Positions 29,660 through 40,370 of a stretch of 64,000 nt of DNA are shown piece by piece (within the stretch, counting starts at the first letter, position 1; every line of letters begins with the position of its first letter). The notes below the pieces were generated by a model. That model made no database searches, was not told the DNA's origin, and was given only the letters and a program-made list of their open reading frames with translations. The stretch covers positions 1,924,801 through 1,988,800 of the forward strand of contig KB906724.1 of assembly GCA_000381565.1 (NCBI GenBank), written 5' to 3'. Source of the stretch: Oxalobacteraceae bacterium AB_14 (GTDB lineage Bacteria; Pseudomonadota; Gammaproteobacteria; Burkholderiales; Burkholderiaceae_D). Made by a program: the position numbers and the translations under genes.

Positions 29660-30598
29660 ATGACTAAATTTGCTTTTGTATTTCCAGGCCAGGGTTCGCA
29701 AGCGATCGCGATGATGGACGGCTTCGCCGGCAATCCGGTGGTGGCGCAAACCATCGCCGAGGCATCCGACGCACTGCAGTTCGACCTCGGCAAGCTGATG
29801 GCCGAAGGCCCGAAGGAAGAGCTCGACTTGACCACCAACACCCAGCCGGTGATGCTGACCGCCGCGGTCGCCGTCTACCGCGCGTGGATCGCCGCCGGCG
29901 GTCCGCTGCCGTCCATCGTTGCCGGCCACAGCCTGGGTGAATACTCGGCGCTGGTCGCCGCCGGCGTGATCTCGTTCAAGGATGCGGTGCCGTTGGTGCG
30001 CTTCCGCGCGCAGGCGATGCAGGAAGCCGTGCCGGTCGGCATGGGCACCATGGCCGTCGTGCTGGGCCTGGCGGACGACGACGTCCGCGCCGCCTGCGCC
30101 GAAGCCGCCGCCGCCGTGGTCGGCGCGGTGGTCGAGGCCGTCAACTTCAACGCGCCGCTGCAGGTGGTGATCGCCGGCGACACCATCGCCGTCGAGCGCG
30201 CCTGCGAGATCGCCAAGGCCAAGGGCGCCAAGCGCGCCATGAAGCTGCCGGTGTCGGCGCCGTTCCACTCGTCGCTGCTGAAGCCGGCGTCGGACCGCCT
30301 GCGCGAGTACATGGACGGCCTGACGTTCTCGGCGCCGCAGATCGCGCTGATCAACAACGTCGACGTCGCCGTGCTCAGCGATCCGGCCAGCATCAAGGAT
30401 GCGCTGGTGCGCCAGGCCGCCGCGCCGGTGCGCTGGGTCGAGACCATGCAGAAGGTCGCCGCCGAAGGCATCACGCAAGTGGTCGAGTGCGGTCCCGGCA
30501 AGGTGCTGATGGGCTTGACCAAGCGCATCGACGCCACCCTGGTGGGCGACGCCATCACCGATCGGGCTTCGCTGGAGCGCGTGTTGACCCTGCTTTAA
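29660..30598 (+). CDS. fabD: Malonyl-CoA:ACP transacylase (FabD)
   Basis: A 312-residue transacylase that loads malonyl onto ACP. It begins MTKFAFVFPGQGSQAIAMM, has the nucleophile S91 in VAGHSLGEYSAL, and the catalytic His in SAPFHSSLLKP. Normal length. It follows fabH by 110 bases and precedes fabG by 48. Confidence 0.97.
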   Translation: MTKFAFVFPGQGSQAIAMMDGFAGNPVVAQTIAEASDALQFDLGKLMAEGPKEELDLTTNTQPVMLTAAVAVYRAWIAAGGPLPSIVAGHSLGEYSALVAAGVISFKDAVPLVRFRAQAMQEAVPVGMGTMAVVLGLADDDVRAACAEAAAAVVGAVVEAVNFNAPLQVVIAGDTIAVERACEIAKAKGAKRAMKLPVSAPFHSSLLKPASDRLREYMDGLTFSAPQIALINNVDVAVLSDPASIKDALVRQAAAPVRWVETMQKVAAEGITQVVECGPGKVLMGLTKRIDATLVGDAITDRASLERVLTLL

Positions 30599-30646
30599 TA
30601 AGCGGCCGGGTTTTCAGGCACACTCCCTCAACGTTTAAGGATACAA

Positions 30647-31393
30647 ATGAATCTAGCAAATCAAATTGCCCTGGTAACGGGCGCGTCGCGCGGCATCGGC
30701 AAGGCCATTGCCCAGGAACTGGCCCGTCAGGGCGCCCGCGTGATCGGCACCGCCACCACCGAAGCCGGCGCCGAGGCGATCTCGGCCTACCTGGCCGAGT
30801 TCGGCGCCGAGGCGGGCCAGGGCATGGTCCTCAACGTCACCGACGCCGGGCGCTGCGCCGCCGTCATCGATGAAATCGGCAAGACCTGGGGCGCCGTCGG
30901 CATCCTGGTCAACAACGCCGGCATCACCCAGGACCAGCTGGCCATGCGCATGAAGGATGAGGAGTGGGACAGCGTCATCGCCACCAACCTGAGCTCGGTC
31001 GGCCGCCTGTCGCGCGCCGTGCTGCGCGGCATGATGAAGGCCAAGGCCGGACGCATCATCAACATCACCTCGGTGGTGGCGTCCTCCGGCAATCCGGGGC
31101 AGATGAACTACGCCGCCGCCAAGGCTGGCGTGGAGGGCATGGGCCGCGCGCTGGCGCGCGAGATCGGCAGCCGCAACATCACCGTCAACAGCGTGGCGCC
31201 GGGCTTCATCGACACCGACATGACCAAGGCGCTGGGCGAAGAGCAGCACGCCGCCTTGCTGACCCAGATTCCGCTGGCGCGCCTGGGCAAGCCCGAGGAT
31301 ATCGCCGCCGCCGTGGCTTTCCTGGCGTCGCCGCAAGCGGCGTATATTACCGGTACCACCCTGCACGTGAACGGCGGGATGTATATGAACTGA
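30647..31393 (+). CDS. fabG: 3-oxoacyl-ACP reductase (FabG)
   Basis: A 248-residue short-chain dehydrogenase, the NADPH-dependent reductase of the elongation cycle. TGASRGIGKAIA is the nucleotide-binding loop, VNNAGIT the structural NAG motif, and MNYAAAKAG holds the catalytic Tyr and Lys. The sequence ends TTLHVNGGMYMN, typical of FabG. AAGGA ribosome site upstream. Confidence 0.97.
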   Translation: MNLANQIALVTGASRGIGKAIAQELARQGARVIGTATTEAGAEAISAYLAEFGAEAGQGMVLNVTDAGRCAAVIDEIGKTWGAVGILVNNAGITQDQLAMRMKDEEWDSVIATNLSSVGRLSRAVLRGMMKAKAGRIINITSVVASSGNPGQMNYAAAKAGVEGMGRALAREIGSRNITVNSVAPGFIDTDMTKALGEEQHAALLTQIPLARLGKPEDIAAAVAFLASPQAAYITGTTLHVNGGMYMN

Positions 31394-31399
31394 TGTGTT

Positions 31400-31432
31400 C
31401 CGGTGGCGTAAAATCCACCGGTTCTCGTCTTT
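31400..31432 (+). terminator. Hairpin between fabG and acpP, possible attenuator
   Basis: CCGGTGG (31400-31406) pairs with CCACCGG (31415-31421), followed by a pyrimidine-rich TTCTCGTCTTTT. The T tract is interrupted, so termination would be partial; such an arrangement could let acpP be expressed separately from the upstream fab genes. Confidence 0.4.
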
Positions 31433-31549
31433 TAGCAGTGATTTCGGACTAGTTGTAGGCAAATACGCAGCAGCTACCGAAATTAGTTTTTCAGTGCGCA
31501 AACCTGATAAAATGCGCGCTTTCCGTAACAAACAAAATGGAGCCATAAC

Positions 31550-31789
31550 ATGTCGGATATCGAACAACGCGTTAAGAAAATCGTCGCTGAGCAACTGGGC
31601 GTCGCCGAAGCAGACATCAAGATCGAATCCTCGTTCGTTGACGACCTCGGCGCTGATTCGCTGGACACCGTGGAACTGGTGATGGCCCTGGAAGACGAAT
31701 TCGAAATGGAAATCCCTGACGAACAAGCAGAAAAGATCACCACCGTGCAGCAAGCGATCGACTACGCTACCGCCCACGTCAAGGCGTAA
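31550..31789 (+). CDS. acpP: Acyl carrier protein
   Basis: A 79-residue AcpP with the phosphopantetheine attachment serine S37 in [10 protein letters not shown]. Carries the growing acyl chain; activated by AcpS encoded at 43741. Strongly acidic, normal length. A GATAAAAT box about 40 bases upstream may belong to its own promoter but no good -35 accompanies it. Confidence 0.98.
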   Translation: MSDIEQRVKKIVAEQLGVAEADIKIESSFVDDLGADSLDTVELVMALEDEFEMEIPDEQAEKITTVQQAIDYATAHVKA

Positions 31790-31819
31790 TTTCTGCCCGA
31801 TCGACTTTAGGAGAATCGC

Positions 31820-33067
31820 TTGAGAGGTTCTAAAAACCGTCGTGTTGTCATCACCGGCCTGGGCGCCGTGACTCCGGTCGGCAATACTGTTGCCGAATCG
31901 TGGGCCGCGATCACCGAGGGTAAATCCGGGATTGCCAACATCACCAAGTTTGATGCGCAAGCTTTCACCACCAAGTTCGCCGGTGAAGTCAAAGGCTTCA
32001 ATATCGAGGATTACATCCCCGCCAAGGAAGCGCGCCACATGGATACCTTTATCCATTACGGCATGGCGGCCGGCATGCAGTCGGTGCAAGACTCCGGCAT
32101 CGTCGTCACCGAAGAGAACGCCGATCGCATCGGCGTCATCATCGGTTCCGGTATCGGCGGCCTGCCGCTGATCGAAGAAACCAAGCAAGAGTACGACAAG
32201 CGCGGTCCGCGCCGTATCTCGCCGTTCTTCGTGCCTGCCTCGATCATCAACATGATCTCGGGCAACCTGTCGATCAAGTACGGCATGCGTGGTCCTAACC
32301 TGTCGATCGTCACGGCCTGCACCACCGGCCTGCACTGCATCGGCGCGGCTGCCCGCATGATCGAGTACGGCGACGCCGACGTCATGGTGGCCGGCGGCGC
32401 GGAATCGACCGTGTCGCCACTGGGTCTGGGCGGTTTCGCCTCGGCCCGCGCGCTGTCGACCCGCAACGACGATCCAGCGACCGCGTCCCGCCCCTGGGAC
32501 ATGGACCGCGACGGTTTCGTGCTGGGCGAAGGCGCAGGCGTGATGGTGCTTGAAGAGTACGAGCACGCCAAGGCCCGCGGCGCCAAGATCTACGCTGAAC
32601 TGCTGGGGTTCGGGATGAGCGCTGACGCTTATCACATGACCTCGCCATTGGAAGATGGCAGCGGCGGCAGCAAGTCCGTGATTGCAGCGCTGGCCAACGC
32701 CGGCATCAATCCGGACCAGGTGCACTACCTGAACGCCCACGGCACGTCGACCCCGCAAGGCGACGTGGCGGAAGTGCAGGGCATCAAGCGCACCTTCGGC
32801 GCGCACGCCAGGAACATGGTGATCAATTCGACCAAGTCGATGACCGGTCACCTGTTGGGCGGCGCCGGCGGCCTGGAAGCAGTGTTCACGGTACTGGCGG
32901 TACACCATCAGGTGTCGCCTCCGACCATCAACATCTTCAACCAGGACCCAGCGTGCGACCTGGACTTCTGCGCCAACGTGGCCCGTCCGATGAAGATCGA
33001 GTATGCAGTCAAGAACTCGTTCGGCTTCGGCGGCACCAACGGTAGCCTGGTGTTCGGCAAGATCTAA
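31820..33067 (+). CDS. fabF: 3-oxoacyl-ACP synthase II (FabF)
   Basis: A 415-residue KAS II elongating enzyme. Nucleophile C167 lies in [12 protein letters not shown]; His residues are in LNAHGTSTP and [12 protein letters not shown]. The start is TTG at 31820, decided by TAGGAGA at 31807-31813 and by the conserved N-terminus [16 protein letters not shown]; no ATG is available. It is the last gene of the fab run. Confidence 0.96.
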   Translation: MRGSKNRRVVITGLGAVTPVGNTVAESWAAITEGKSGIANITKFDAQAFTTKFAGEVKGFNIEDYIPAKEARHMDTFIHYGMAAGMQSVQDSGIVVTEENADRIGVIIGSGIGGLPLIEETKQEYDKRGPRRISPFFVPASIINMISGNLSIKYGMRGPNLSIVTACTTGLHCIGAAARMIEYGDADVMVAGGAESTVSPLGLGGFASARALSTRNDDPATASRPWDMDRDGFVLGEGAGVMVLEEYEHAKARGAKIYAELLGFGMSADAYHMTSPLEDGSGGSKSVIAALANAGINPDQVHYLNAHGTSTPQGDVAEVQGIKRTFGAHARNMVINSTKSMTGHLLGGAGGLEAVFTVLAVHHQVSPPTINIFNQDPACDLDFCANVARPMKIEYAVKNSFGFGGTNGSLVFGKI

Positions 33068-33111
33068 AGTCCGCAAAAAGTTCGACTCCGCGTTGAACTA
33101 ATCCCCGCGAT

Positions 33112-33214
33112 CCCTGTCAAAACAGGGTGAGCGTGGATTCGGCGCCGGCATTCGCCGGCGCCAGAATTGCCCGGCCCTCGCGGCCGGCGCTTCCGATTGT
33201 GATTCCCTGTTTTG
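33112..33214 (+). ncRNA. Candidate structured RNA element between fabF and ygfX-rpoE
   Basis: An outer 10-bp stem CAAAACAGGG (33118-33127) with CCCTGTTTTG (33205-33214) closes over two perfect hairpins: GGCGCCGGC/GCCGGCGCC (33141-33162) and CCGGCC/GGCCGG (33171-33187), giving a three-way junction. CCCTGT at 33112-33117 can pair instead with ACAGGG of the outer stem, so two folds compete. It may be a fabF 3' structure or a leader of the ygfX-rpoE unit. No coding sequence is evident here. Pairing was found by eye only. Confidence 0.4.
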
Positions 33215-33244
33215 TTGCACCCTTGTTCAACGCCTGCTGCTGTC

Positions 33245-33670
33245 ATGTCGATTGCGGTTTCCGTCCTCGTTCGCCCCTCGTCCGGTTTGCGCCTGCTGCA
33301 TGCCGGCGCGTGTTGCTGCGCGATGGTGTCGGCTGCCGCCTGTCCCGGTTGGTGCGCGCCATTGTGTTGCGTGCTGGCCGGGCTATTTGGCCTGTGGCGT
33401 GGGCGTCCGTATCGTTTTGCACGTCAGCTTGATATTTCTGCTGTCGGCCTGCTGCGGCTGACGGTATACCGGGAGGCGGGGATGGCGCTGCGCTTGCTGG
33501 AAGATTCGACCATATGGCCGGGCTTGCTGATCTTGCGGCTGGGCGACGACGACAAGCTGCAGTGGGTGACGGTGCTGCCCGACAGCGTAACTGGCGCCGA
33601 TTGGCGCGCCTTGTCGCTGGCTTGCCGGGCCATCGCCGCACGGGCTGAAATAAAAACGCGAACACTGTGA
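33245..33670 (+). CDS. YgfX-like membrane protein
   Basis: A 141-residue protein with two adjacent N-terminal hydrophobic segments (about residues 15-55, Cys-rich) followed by a soluble beta-type part (ALRLLEDSTIWPGLLILRL and later VLPDSVTGADWRAL). This resembles YgfX/CptA, a small inner-membrane protein family that in E. coli interacts with cytoskeletal proteins. The ATG at 33245 is preferred; upstream in-frame codons lie in the structured intergenic region. Its end reaches the sigma-E gene area, and such a gene commonly sits between fabF and rpoE in this group. Confidence 0.65.
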   Translation: MSIAVSVLVRPSSGLRLLHAGACCCAMVSAAACPGWCAPLCCVLAGLFGLWRGRPYRFARQLDISAVGLLRLTVYREAGMALRLLEDSTIWPGLLILRLGDDDKLQWVTVLPDSVTGADWRALSLACRAIAARAEIKTRTL

Positions 33671-33747
33671 ACTTCTTGCAGCGGGCTAACTCTATAGCAT
33701 ATGGCTATATTATTCGGCCACGCTGCATGCCACCGAGGAATGCAGGA

Positions 33748-34350
33748 GTGACGACAGAACGTGAGTGCGACCAGGTGCTGGTGGACCGGGTACGGGATGG
33801 TGACAAGCAGGCGTTTGATCTGCTGGTGGCGAAGTACCAACGCCGGCTGATGCGCCTGCTGTCGCGCATCGTCCACGATCCGGCCGAAGCCGAGGATGTG
33901 GTGCAGGAGACATTTATCAAGGCCTACCGCGCGCTGCGGCATTTCCGCGGCGACTCGGCCTTTTATACATGGCTGTACCGCATCGGCATCAACACCGCCA
34001 AGAATTTTCTGGTGACGCAGGGGCGCCGCACGCCCACGTCGACCGAAGCCGACGCCGAACAAGCCGAAGCCTTTACCGATGGCGAGCACTTGCGCGACAT
34101 CAATACGCCGGAGTCCATGCTGGCAAGCAAGCAGATCGCCCAGACCGTCAACGCGGCGATGGACGCCTTGCCCGTGGATTTACGCACCGCGATCGCCTTG
34201 CGCGAGATCGAGGGACTGAGCTACGAGGAAATTTCCGACATCATGGCCTGTCCGATCGGCACGGTGCGCAGTCGCATTTTCCGCGCCCGCGAAGTCATCG
34301 CCGAGAAATTGAGGCCCATGCTGGATTTGCCGGTTGACAAGCGCTGGTAA
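33748..34350 (+). CDS. rpoE: RNA polymerase sigma-E factor (RpoE)
   Basis: A 200-residue ECF sigma factor. Region 2 is GDKQAFDLLVAKYQRRLMRL to VQETFIKAYRALRHFRG plus TWLYRIGINTAKNFL; region 4 is ALREIEGLSYEEISDIM plus GTVRSRIFRAREVI. The GTG at 33748 (TTEREC after it) is chosen because the family begins with this stretch and GAGGA lies eight bases upstream; the frame extends back to a GTG at 33667 overlapping the ygfX-like stop. Controls envelope stress genes, probably including the degP gene downstream. rseA follows. Confidence 0.95.
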   Translation: MTTERECDQVLVDRVRDGDKQAFDLLVAKYQRRLMRLLSRIVHDPAEAEDVVQETFIKAYRALRHFRGDSAFYTWLYRIGINTAKNFLVTQGRRTPTSTEADAEQAEAFTDGEHLRDINTPESMLASKQIAQTVNAAMDALPVDLRTAIALREIEGLSYEEISDIMACPIGTVRSRIFRAREVIAEKLRPMLDLPVDKRW

Positions 34351-34437
34351 GCGGCGAATGATGGCAAGTGTTATTGGCGTCTGGCAATGCGCCTGCGGCG
34401 GGCGTGGCGGACTTGTTTTGACATGGCGGGAAACGCG

Positions 34438-34752
34438 ATGGATACCCAGAGAAGACTGCACGAAAACATCTCGGCGCTGGCCGACGGCGAGTTGGCGGAC
34501 AGCGAGCGCGAGCTGGCCCTGGCGGCGCTGGACACGGCGGAAGGGCAGGGCGCCTGGCGCGCCTACCATCTGACCGGCGACGTGCTGCGCGACCAGGCCC
34601 GGGGCGAGCTGAGCGACGGCTTCAGCGCCGCGCTGGCGGCCCGTCTGGCAGCCGAAGCTGCCTACCTCCCCGATCGCGCTCCGGCGGGGCGCGCCGCCGG
34701 CCCTGTGGCGCCTGATCCGGCCGAATCGCCGGCCGACGTCATCTTGCCTTGA
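34438..34752 (+). CDS. rseA: Short RseA-type anti-sigma-E protein without membrane segment
   Basis: A 104-residue protein whose first 75 residues match the cytoplasmic sigma-binding domain of RseA (ENISALADGELADSERELAL, then GAWRAYHLTGDVLRD). Classical RseA has about 200 residues with a single transmembrane helix and a periplasmic part cleaved by DegS/RseP; here the sequence ends after a Pro/Ala-rich tail with no hydrophobic helix. rseB, usually next, is absent: a MITE lies 63 bases after the stop. Either this lineage uses a soluble anti-sigma or the gene is truncated. Confidence 0.8.
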   Translation: MDTQRRLHENISALADGELADSERELALAALDTAEGQGAWRAYHLTGDVLRDQARGELSDGFSAALAARLAAEAAYLPDRAPAGRAAGPVAPDPAESPADVILP

Positions 34753-34815
34753 AAAGCATACGCTTTTAACATCTGCGAACGCACCATCGGGCGACTTTTC
34801 GCTTACCATACGTTA

Positions 34816-34972
34816 GTGAACTGTAACGTTTAAATCGGTAGCGCCTGCCGCGCAGGCGACGCGCATGGCGGCGTTGCAAATGCTCGCGATAGCTCGCTAT
34901 CGCTGCGCTTTGCGCCTTGCCCTGCACGCCGCCTGCGCGTCCTTCGCTCCCAATTTAAACGTTACAGTCCAC
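34816..34972. mobile_element. MITE copy 2, non-autonomous relative of the IS630-family element
   Basis: A 157-bp element, the same length as copy 1 and very similar. Its ends read GTGAACTGTAACGTTTAAAT (left, inward) and GTGGACTGTAACGTTTAAAT (right, inward), flanked by TA at 34814-34815 and 34973-34974. The central hairpin is GCGATAGCTCGCTATCGC, differing from copy 1 by matched changes in both arms. It lies between rseA and degP. Confidence 0.85.
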
Positions 34973-35043
34973 TAGCCTTAGCCTCGCGCAACTTGCCCGA
35001 GGGGTACGTGGATTCCAGAACTTTATAGAGACCGATACTTTCC

Positions 35044-36579
35044 ATGAAAAATAATTTCTCTGCTGGTAGTAAAACTCCTAGTAGTCCAACCCTTCTGGCG
35101 CTGTTGCTCAGCGCAAGCGTATGGATGTCGCCGGCCGTGCTCGGCATGGCGGCCGCGGCCGCGGCGGCGCCGGTCACCGGCGCCGTCATCGGCTTGCCGG
35201 ACTTTGCCGACCTGGTCGACCGCGTCGGTCCGGCCGTGGTCAACATCCGCACCACCGAACGCCTCAAGCTGGGCAGCCGCGGCAACGCCGACGGCCAGCC
35301 GGGCGAAGAGGAAATGCAGGAATTCCTGCGCCGCTTCTTTGGCGGCGCCTTGCCGCAGCCGGGCAATCCCGGCGGCAAGAGCGTGCCGCGCGGCCGCCGC
35401 CAGGCGCCGTCCGACGAACCGGTCCAGCGCGGGGTCGGCTCCGGCTTCATCCTGTCGGCCGACGGCTACGTGATGACCAACGCCCACGTGGTCGACGGCG
35501 CCGACGAGGTGTTCGTCACCCTGACCGACAAGCGCGAGTTCAAGGCCAAGGTGCTGGGCGCCGACGCCCGCACCGATGTCGCCGTGCTGAAGATCGAGGG
35601 CGACCGGCTGCCCTTCCTGGTCATGGGCGATTCGGACAAGATCCGCGTCGGCGAATGGGTGATCGCGATCGGTTCGCCGTTCAACCTGGAAAACACCGTC
35701 ACTGCCGGCATCATCTCGGCCAAGCAACGCGACACCGGCGACTACCTGGCGCTGATCCAGAGCGACGTCGCCGTCAATCCCGGCAACTCGGGCGGCCCGC
35801 TGATCAATATGCGCGGCGAGGTGATCGGCATCAACTCGCAGATCGCCACCTTGTCGGGCGGCTACAACGGCATTTCCTTCGCCGTGCCGATCGACGAGGC
35901 GATCCGCGTGTCGGAGCAGCTGAAGAAAAGCGGCAAGGTCACGCGCGGGCGCATCGGCGTGCAGATCGGCGAGGTCAGCAAGGAAGTGGCGGAATCGCTG
36001 GGCCTGAAGAGCGCGCAGGGCGCCGAGGTGTCGCTGGTGGAGCCGGGCGGTCCTGCCGACAAGGCCGGCATCAGGGCGGGCGACATCATCCTCAAGTTCA
36101 ACGGCGTGCCGGTGAACCGCTCGTCCGACCTGCCGCGCCTGGTGGGCGGCACGGCGCTGGCCAGCAAGGCCACGGTCACGGTGTGGCGCCAGGGCCAGCA
36201 GCTGGACCTGGCGGTGACCGTGGCCGAGCTGGAAGCGGACAAGACCGGCAGGGCCGGCAAGGGCAAGGGTGGCAAGGCCGAGCCGGAAGCGGCGGCCAAG
36301 GCCAACGCGCTGGGCTTGAAGGTCAGCGACCTGACGGCCGGGCAGAAGAAGGACCTGGGCGTCGACGGCGGCGTGGTGGTCGATGCTGCCGAGGGCGTTG
36401 CCGGCCGCGCCGGCGTGCTGGAGGGCGACGTGCTGCTGCAATTGAATAACGTCGAAATCAAGGACGCCAGGCAGTTCAACGCGGCCGTGGCCAAGCTCGA
36501 CGCGAAGAAGGCCTCGGTGCTGCTGGTGCGCCGCGGCGCCGTCACGCAGTTCGTTTCCGTGCGCCCTAGCGCGAAGTAA
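35044..36579 (+). CDS. degP: Do-family periplasmic serine protease (DegP/MucD)
   Basis: A 511-residue HtrA protease/chaperone acting in the periplasm on misfolded envelope proteins. It has a signal peptide (TLLALLLSASVWMSPAVLG, cleavage near AAAAA), a trypsin-like domain with H148 (MTNAHVVDG), D178 (ARTDVAVLKI) and S249 (NPGNSGGPL), and two PDZ domains (about 300-390 and 420-500) separated by a Gly/Lys-rich linker. Part of the sigma-E neighbourhood. The ribosome site is weak, and the promoter region is cut by MITE copy 2, so its coupling to rseA may be altered. Confidence 0.96.
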   Translation: MKNNFSAGSKTPSSPTLLALLLSASVWMSPAVLGMAAAAAAAPVTGAVIGLPDFADLVDRVGPAVVNIRTTERLKLGSRGNADGQPGEEEMQEFLRRFFGGALPQPGNPGGKSVPRGRRQAPSDEPVQRGVGSGFILSADGYVMTNAHVVDGADEVFVTLTDKREFKAKVLGADARTDVAVLKIEGDRLPFLVMGDSDKIRVGEWVIAIGSPFNLENTVTAGIISAKQRDTGDYLALIQSDVAVNPGNSGGPLINMRGEVIGINSQIATLSGGYNGISFAVPIDEAIRVSEQLKKSGKVTRGRIGVQIGEVSKEVAESLGLKSAQGAEVSLVEPGGPADKAGIRAGDIILKFNGVPVNRSSDLPRLVGGTALASKATVTVWRQGQQLDLAVTVAELEADKTGRAGKGKGGKAEPEAAAKANALGLKVSDLTAGQKKDLGVDGGVVVDAAEGVAGRAGVLEGDVLLQLNNVEIKDARQFNAAVAKLDAKKASVLLVRRGAVTQFVSVRPSAK

Positions 36580-36592
36580 CATCGTTGGCCGC

Positions 36593-36670
36593 CGCACCGT
36601 CGTCCGCGCGAACGCGGGGACCCATGCTGAGCACGCTCAGCATGGACTCCCGCCTGCGCGGGAGTGACGG
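36593..36670. repeat. Twin REP-like repeat (inverted pair)
   Basis: Two REP units face each other around the hairpin CCATGCTGAG/CTCAGCATGG (36622-36645). The right unit has the perfect stem ACTCCCGC/GCGGGAGT (36646-36665); the left unit is degenerate. Located between degP and the glutaredoxin-like gene. Confidence 0.75.
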
Positions 36671-36692
36671 GGACGGGGCCGCAGGACAGCCC

Positions 36693-36941
36693 ATGCACTT
36701 TACCCTCTACTCCCGCAGCTACTGCCACCTGTGCCAGGACATGCTGGACGCCCTGATGCGCCTGCAAACGCCGGAGCGGCCCATCACCGTCGACGTGATC
36801 GACGTCGATGCCGACGACGCCCTGGCGGCCCGGTTCGACGAACTGGTGCCGGTGCTGTATGCCGACCTGTCCCAGCCCGAGCTGTGTCACTACTTCCTGG
36901 ACGAAGCCAAAGTGCGGCAACTGCTCGAATCTGCTCAATAA
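36693..36941 (+). CDS. Glutaredoxin-like thiol-disulfide protein
   Basis: An 82-residue thioredoxin-fold protein starting MHFTLYSRSYCHLCQDML with the redox motif C-H-L-C. Glutaredoxin family (DUF836-like); the C-terminal half (VPVLYADLSQPELC) carries the cis-proline. The frame is open upstream to 36585, but that part is translated REP repeat, so 36693 is the real start. It lies between degP and lepA, a conserved place for this small gene in Burkholderiales. Confidence 0.88.
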   Translation: MHFTLYSRSYCHLCQDMLDALMRLQTPERPITVDVIDVDADDALAARFDELVPVLYADLSQPELCHYFLDEAKVRQLLESAQ

Positions 36942-37084
36942 ATAAGCATTTCCGCGACATTTTTTGCCCGCGGACCTACAGCAATATGCATTTCCCACCG
37001 CATAAGTCGGCCTTTCCCCTCTGAAATCCGGTAAAATGCGGGGGTAGAAAAGCTTACGTTTTGCTTTTAGTGGCTGTCATCAAG

Positions 37085-37126
37085 GCGCTCGCCAGGGCAT
37101 TACCGCCCCGCTCGGAGCGCTTTTTT
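37085..37126 (+). terminator. Intrinsic terminator upstream of lepA
   Basis: GCGCTC (37085-37090) pairs with GAGCGC (37115-37120) with a G/C-rich inner loop that can pair further (GGGC with GCCC), followed by six T residues. Probably ends the degP-glutaredoxin transcript. Confidence 0.6.
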
Positions 37127-37197
37127 CGTATTGCGCGCAGCTGTTATGAGTTGTATTCGCGCCCCGTCGTTTCAAACCCGTTTTTGAATATTTGTTA

Positions 37198-38987
<1,790 letters not shown>

Positions 38988-38991
<4 letters not shown>

Positions 38992-39905
38992 ACCTGCAAG
39001 TGATCTTAGGTAACTTTGCTTTAATCCTGTTCGTGCTGATGGTGATCACCGGTGTGATCTGGTTCCTGGATGTGTTCTACCTGGCCAAGCAGCGCCGTGC
39101 CGCCGCCGACCGCGCGCTGGCCGACTACGACGCCCGCAACGCCAAGCTGACCGCCGACGGCATCAAGCTCGACAACCTGGGCAGCCGCGCCACGATCGAG
39201 GCCGCGCTGCTGCGCCAGCCGACCTGGATCGAATACTCGGGCAGTTTCTTCCCGGTGATCGCGCTGGTGTTCTTCCTGCGTTCCTTCCTGTACGAGCCGT
39301 TCAAGATCCCGTCGTCGTCGATGGTGCCGACCCTGCGGGTGGGCGATCTGATCCTGGTGAACAAGTTCACCTACGGCATCCGCCTGCCGGTGCTGAACCA
39401 GAAGATCGTGCAGATCAACAACCCGCAGCGCGGCGATGTGATGGTGTTCAAATATCCGATGGACATGAGCCAGGATTACATCAAGCGCGTCATTGGCGTG
39501 CCGGGTGATAAAATCACATATGAAAACAAGCGCTTGACGGTGAACGGCGTGGCGGTGAAGTACACGCCGCTGGACGACTACCTGGACGACGAGCACCTGG
39601 TCTACAACAAGCAATACCAGGAAGACTTGACCGGCGTCAGCCATCGCATCCTCAACAACGAGGCTGCGCCTACGCTGAGCCTGGATGGCGTGAAGAAGTT
39701 CCCGTACAGTGAAAATTGCACCTACAAGTATGAAGGCTTCACCTGCGTAGTTCCGCAGGGCAATTACTTCATGATGGGCGACAACCGCGACAACAGTGCG
39801 GACAGCCGCTACTGGGGTTTTGTGCCGGACAAGAACATTGTTGGTAAAGCATTCTTCGTGTGGATGAACCTGGGTAACCTGCGCCGCATCGGCAGCATCC
39901 ACTAA
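38988..39905 (+). CDS. lepB: Signal peptidase I
   Basis: A 305-residue membrane-bound leader peptidase that removes signal peptides from exported proteins. Two N-terminal membrane segments (residues 5-27 and about 83-100), then the catalytic serine in PSSSMVPTL and the catalytic lysine in [25 protein letters not shown] is the box E signature. ATGA overlap with lepA. Confidence 0.97.
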
Positions 39906-39943
39906 CCATCCACGCTCAGCGGGCCACGGCGAAAGGGACTAAG

Positions 39944-40333
39944 ATGCAATCGAGCTTGAAGCAGCAACAGGGTATTTCCCTGGTCGGACTGATCATCGTG
40001 CTGGCCGCGCTGGGCTTTGTCGGCGTGCTGGCGCTGAAGATCGTGCCGACCTACACCGAATACCGGGCGATCCAGAACGCCATCGTCACGGCCAAGGCCA
40101 CCGGCGGTTCCGTGCTGGAGATGCAGAAGTCGTTCGAGGCCAACGCCACCACCGGCTACATCAGCTCGATCACCAGCCACGATCTGCTGATCGCCAAGGA
40201 AAACGGCGAGTTCGAAATCAGCTTCGCCTACGAAAAGAAAATCCCGCTGGTCGGGCCCGCGAGCCTGTTGTTGGAATACCAGGGCACCACGTCGAAAAAC
40301 GGCGTGCAGGCCCCGGCCAAGACCGATCAATAA
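39944..40333 (+). CDS. DUF4845 domain-containing membrane protein
   Basis: A 129-residue protein with one N-terminal hydrophobic helix preceded by a short polar leader ([19 protein letters not shown]), reminiscent of type IV pilin-like N-termini, and a soluble C-terminal part. DUF4845 proteins are commonly encoded between lepB and rnc in betaproteobacteria; function unknown. Confidence 0.85.
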   Translation: MQSSLKQQQGISLVGLIIVLAALGFVGVLALKIVPTYTEYRAIQNAIVTAKATGGSVLEMQKSFEANATTGYISSITSHDLLIAKENGEFEISFAYEKKIPLVGPASLLLEYQGTTSKNGVQAPAKTDQ

Positions 40334-40370
40334 ATCAAGCAATCAGCTTAAAAAAGAACCGAACCGAACA

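Noticed and set aside
33717..33750. Upstream ATG/GTG starts for rpoE (33667, 33727)
   Set aside because: Residues before TTEREC do not resemble RpoE N-termini and the best ribosome site fits the GTG at 33748.
35012..35043. Sigma-E type promoter (GAACTT) before degP
   Set aside because: A matching -10 at the usual 16-17 base spacing would fall on the degP start codon, and no TCTGA-like box is present.
36585..36692. N-terminal extension of the glutaredoxin-like protein
   Set aside because: The codons translate the inverted REP pair and the conserved domain starts at 36693.
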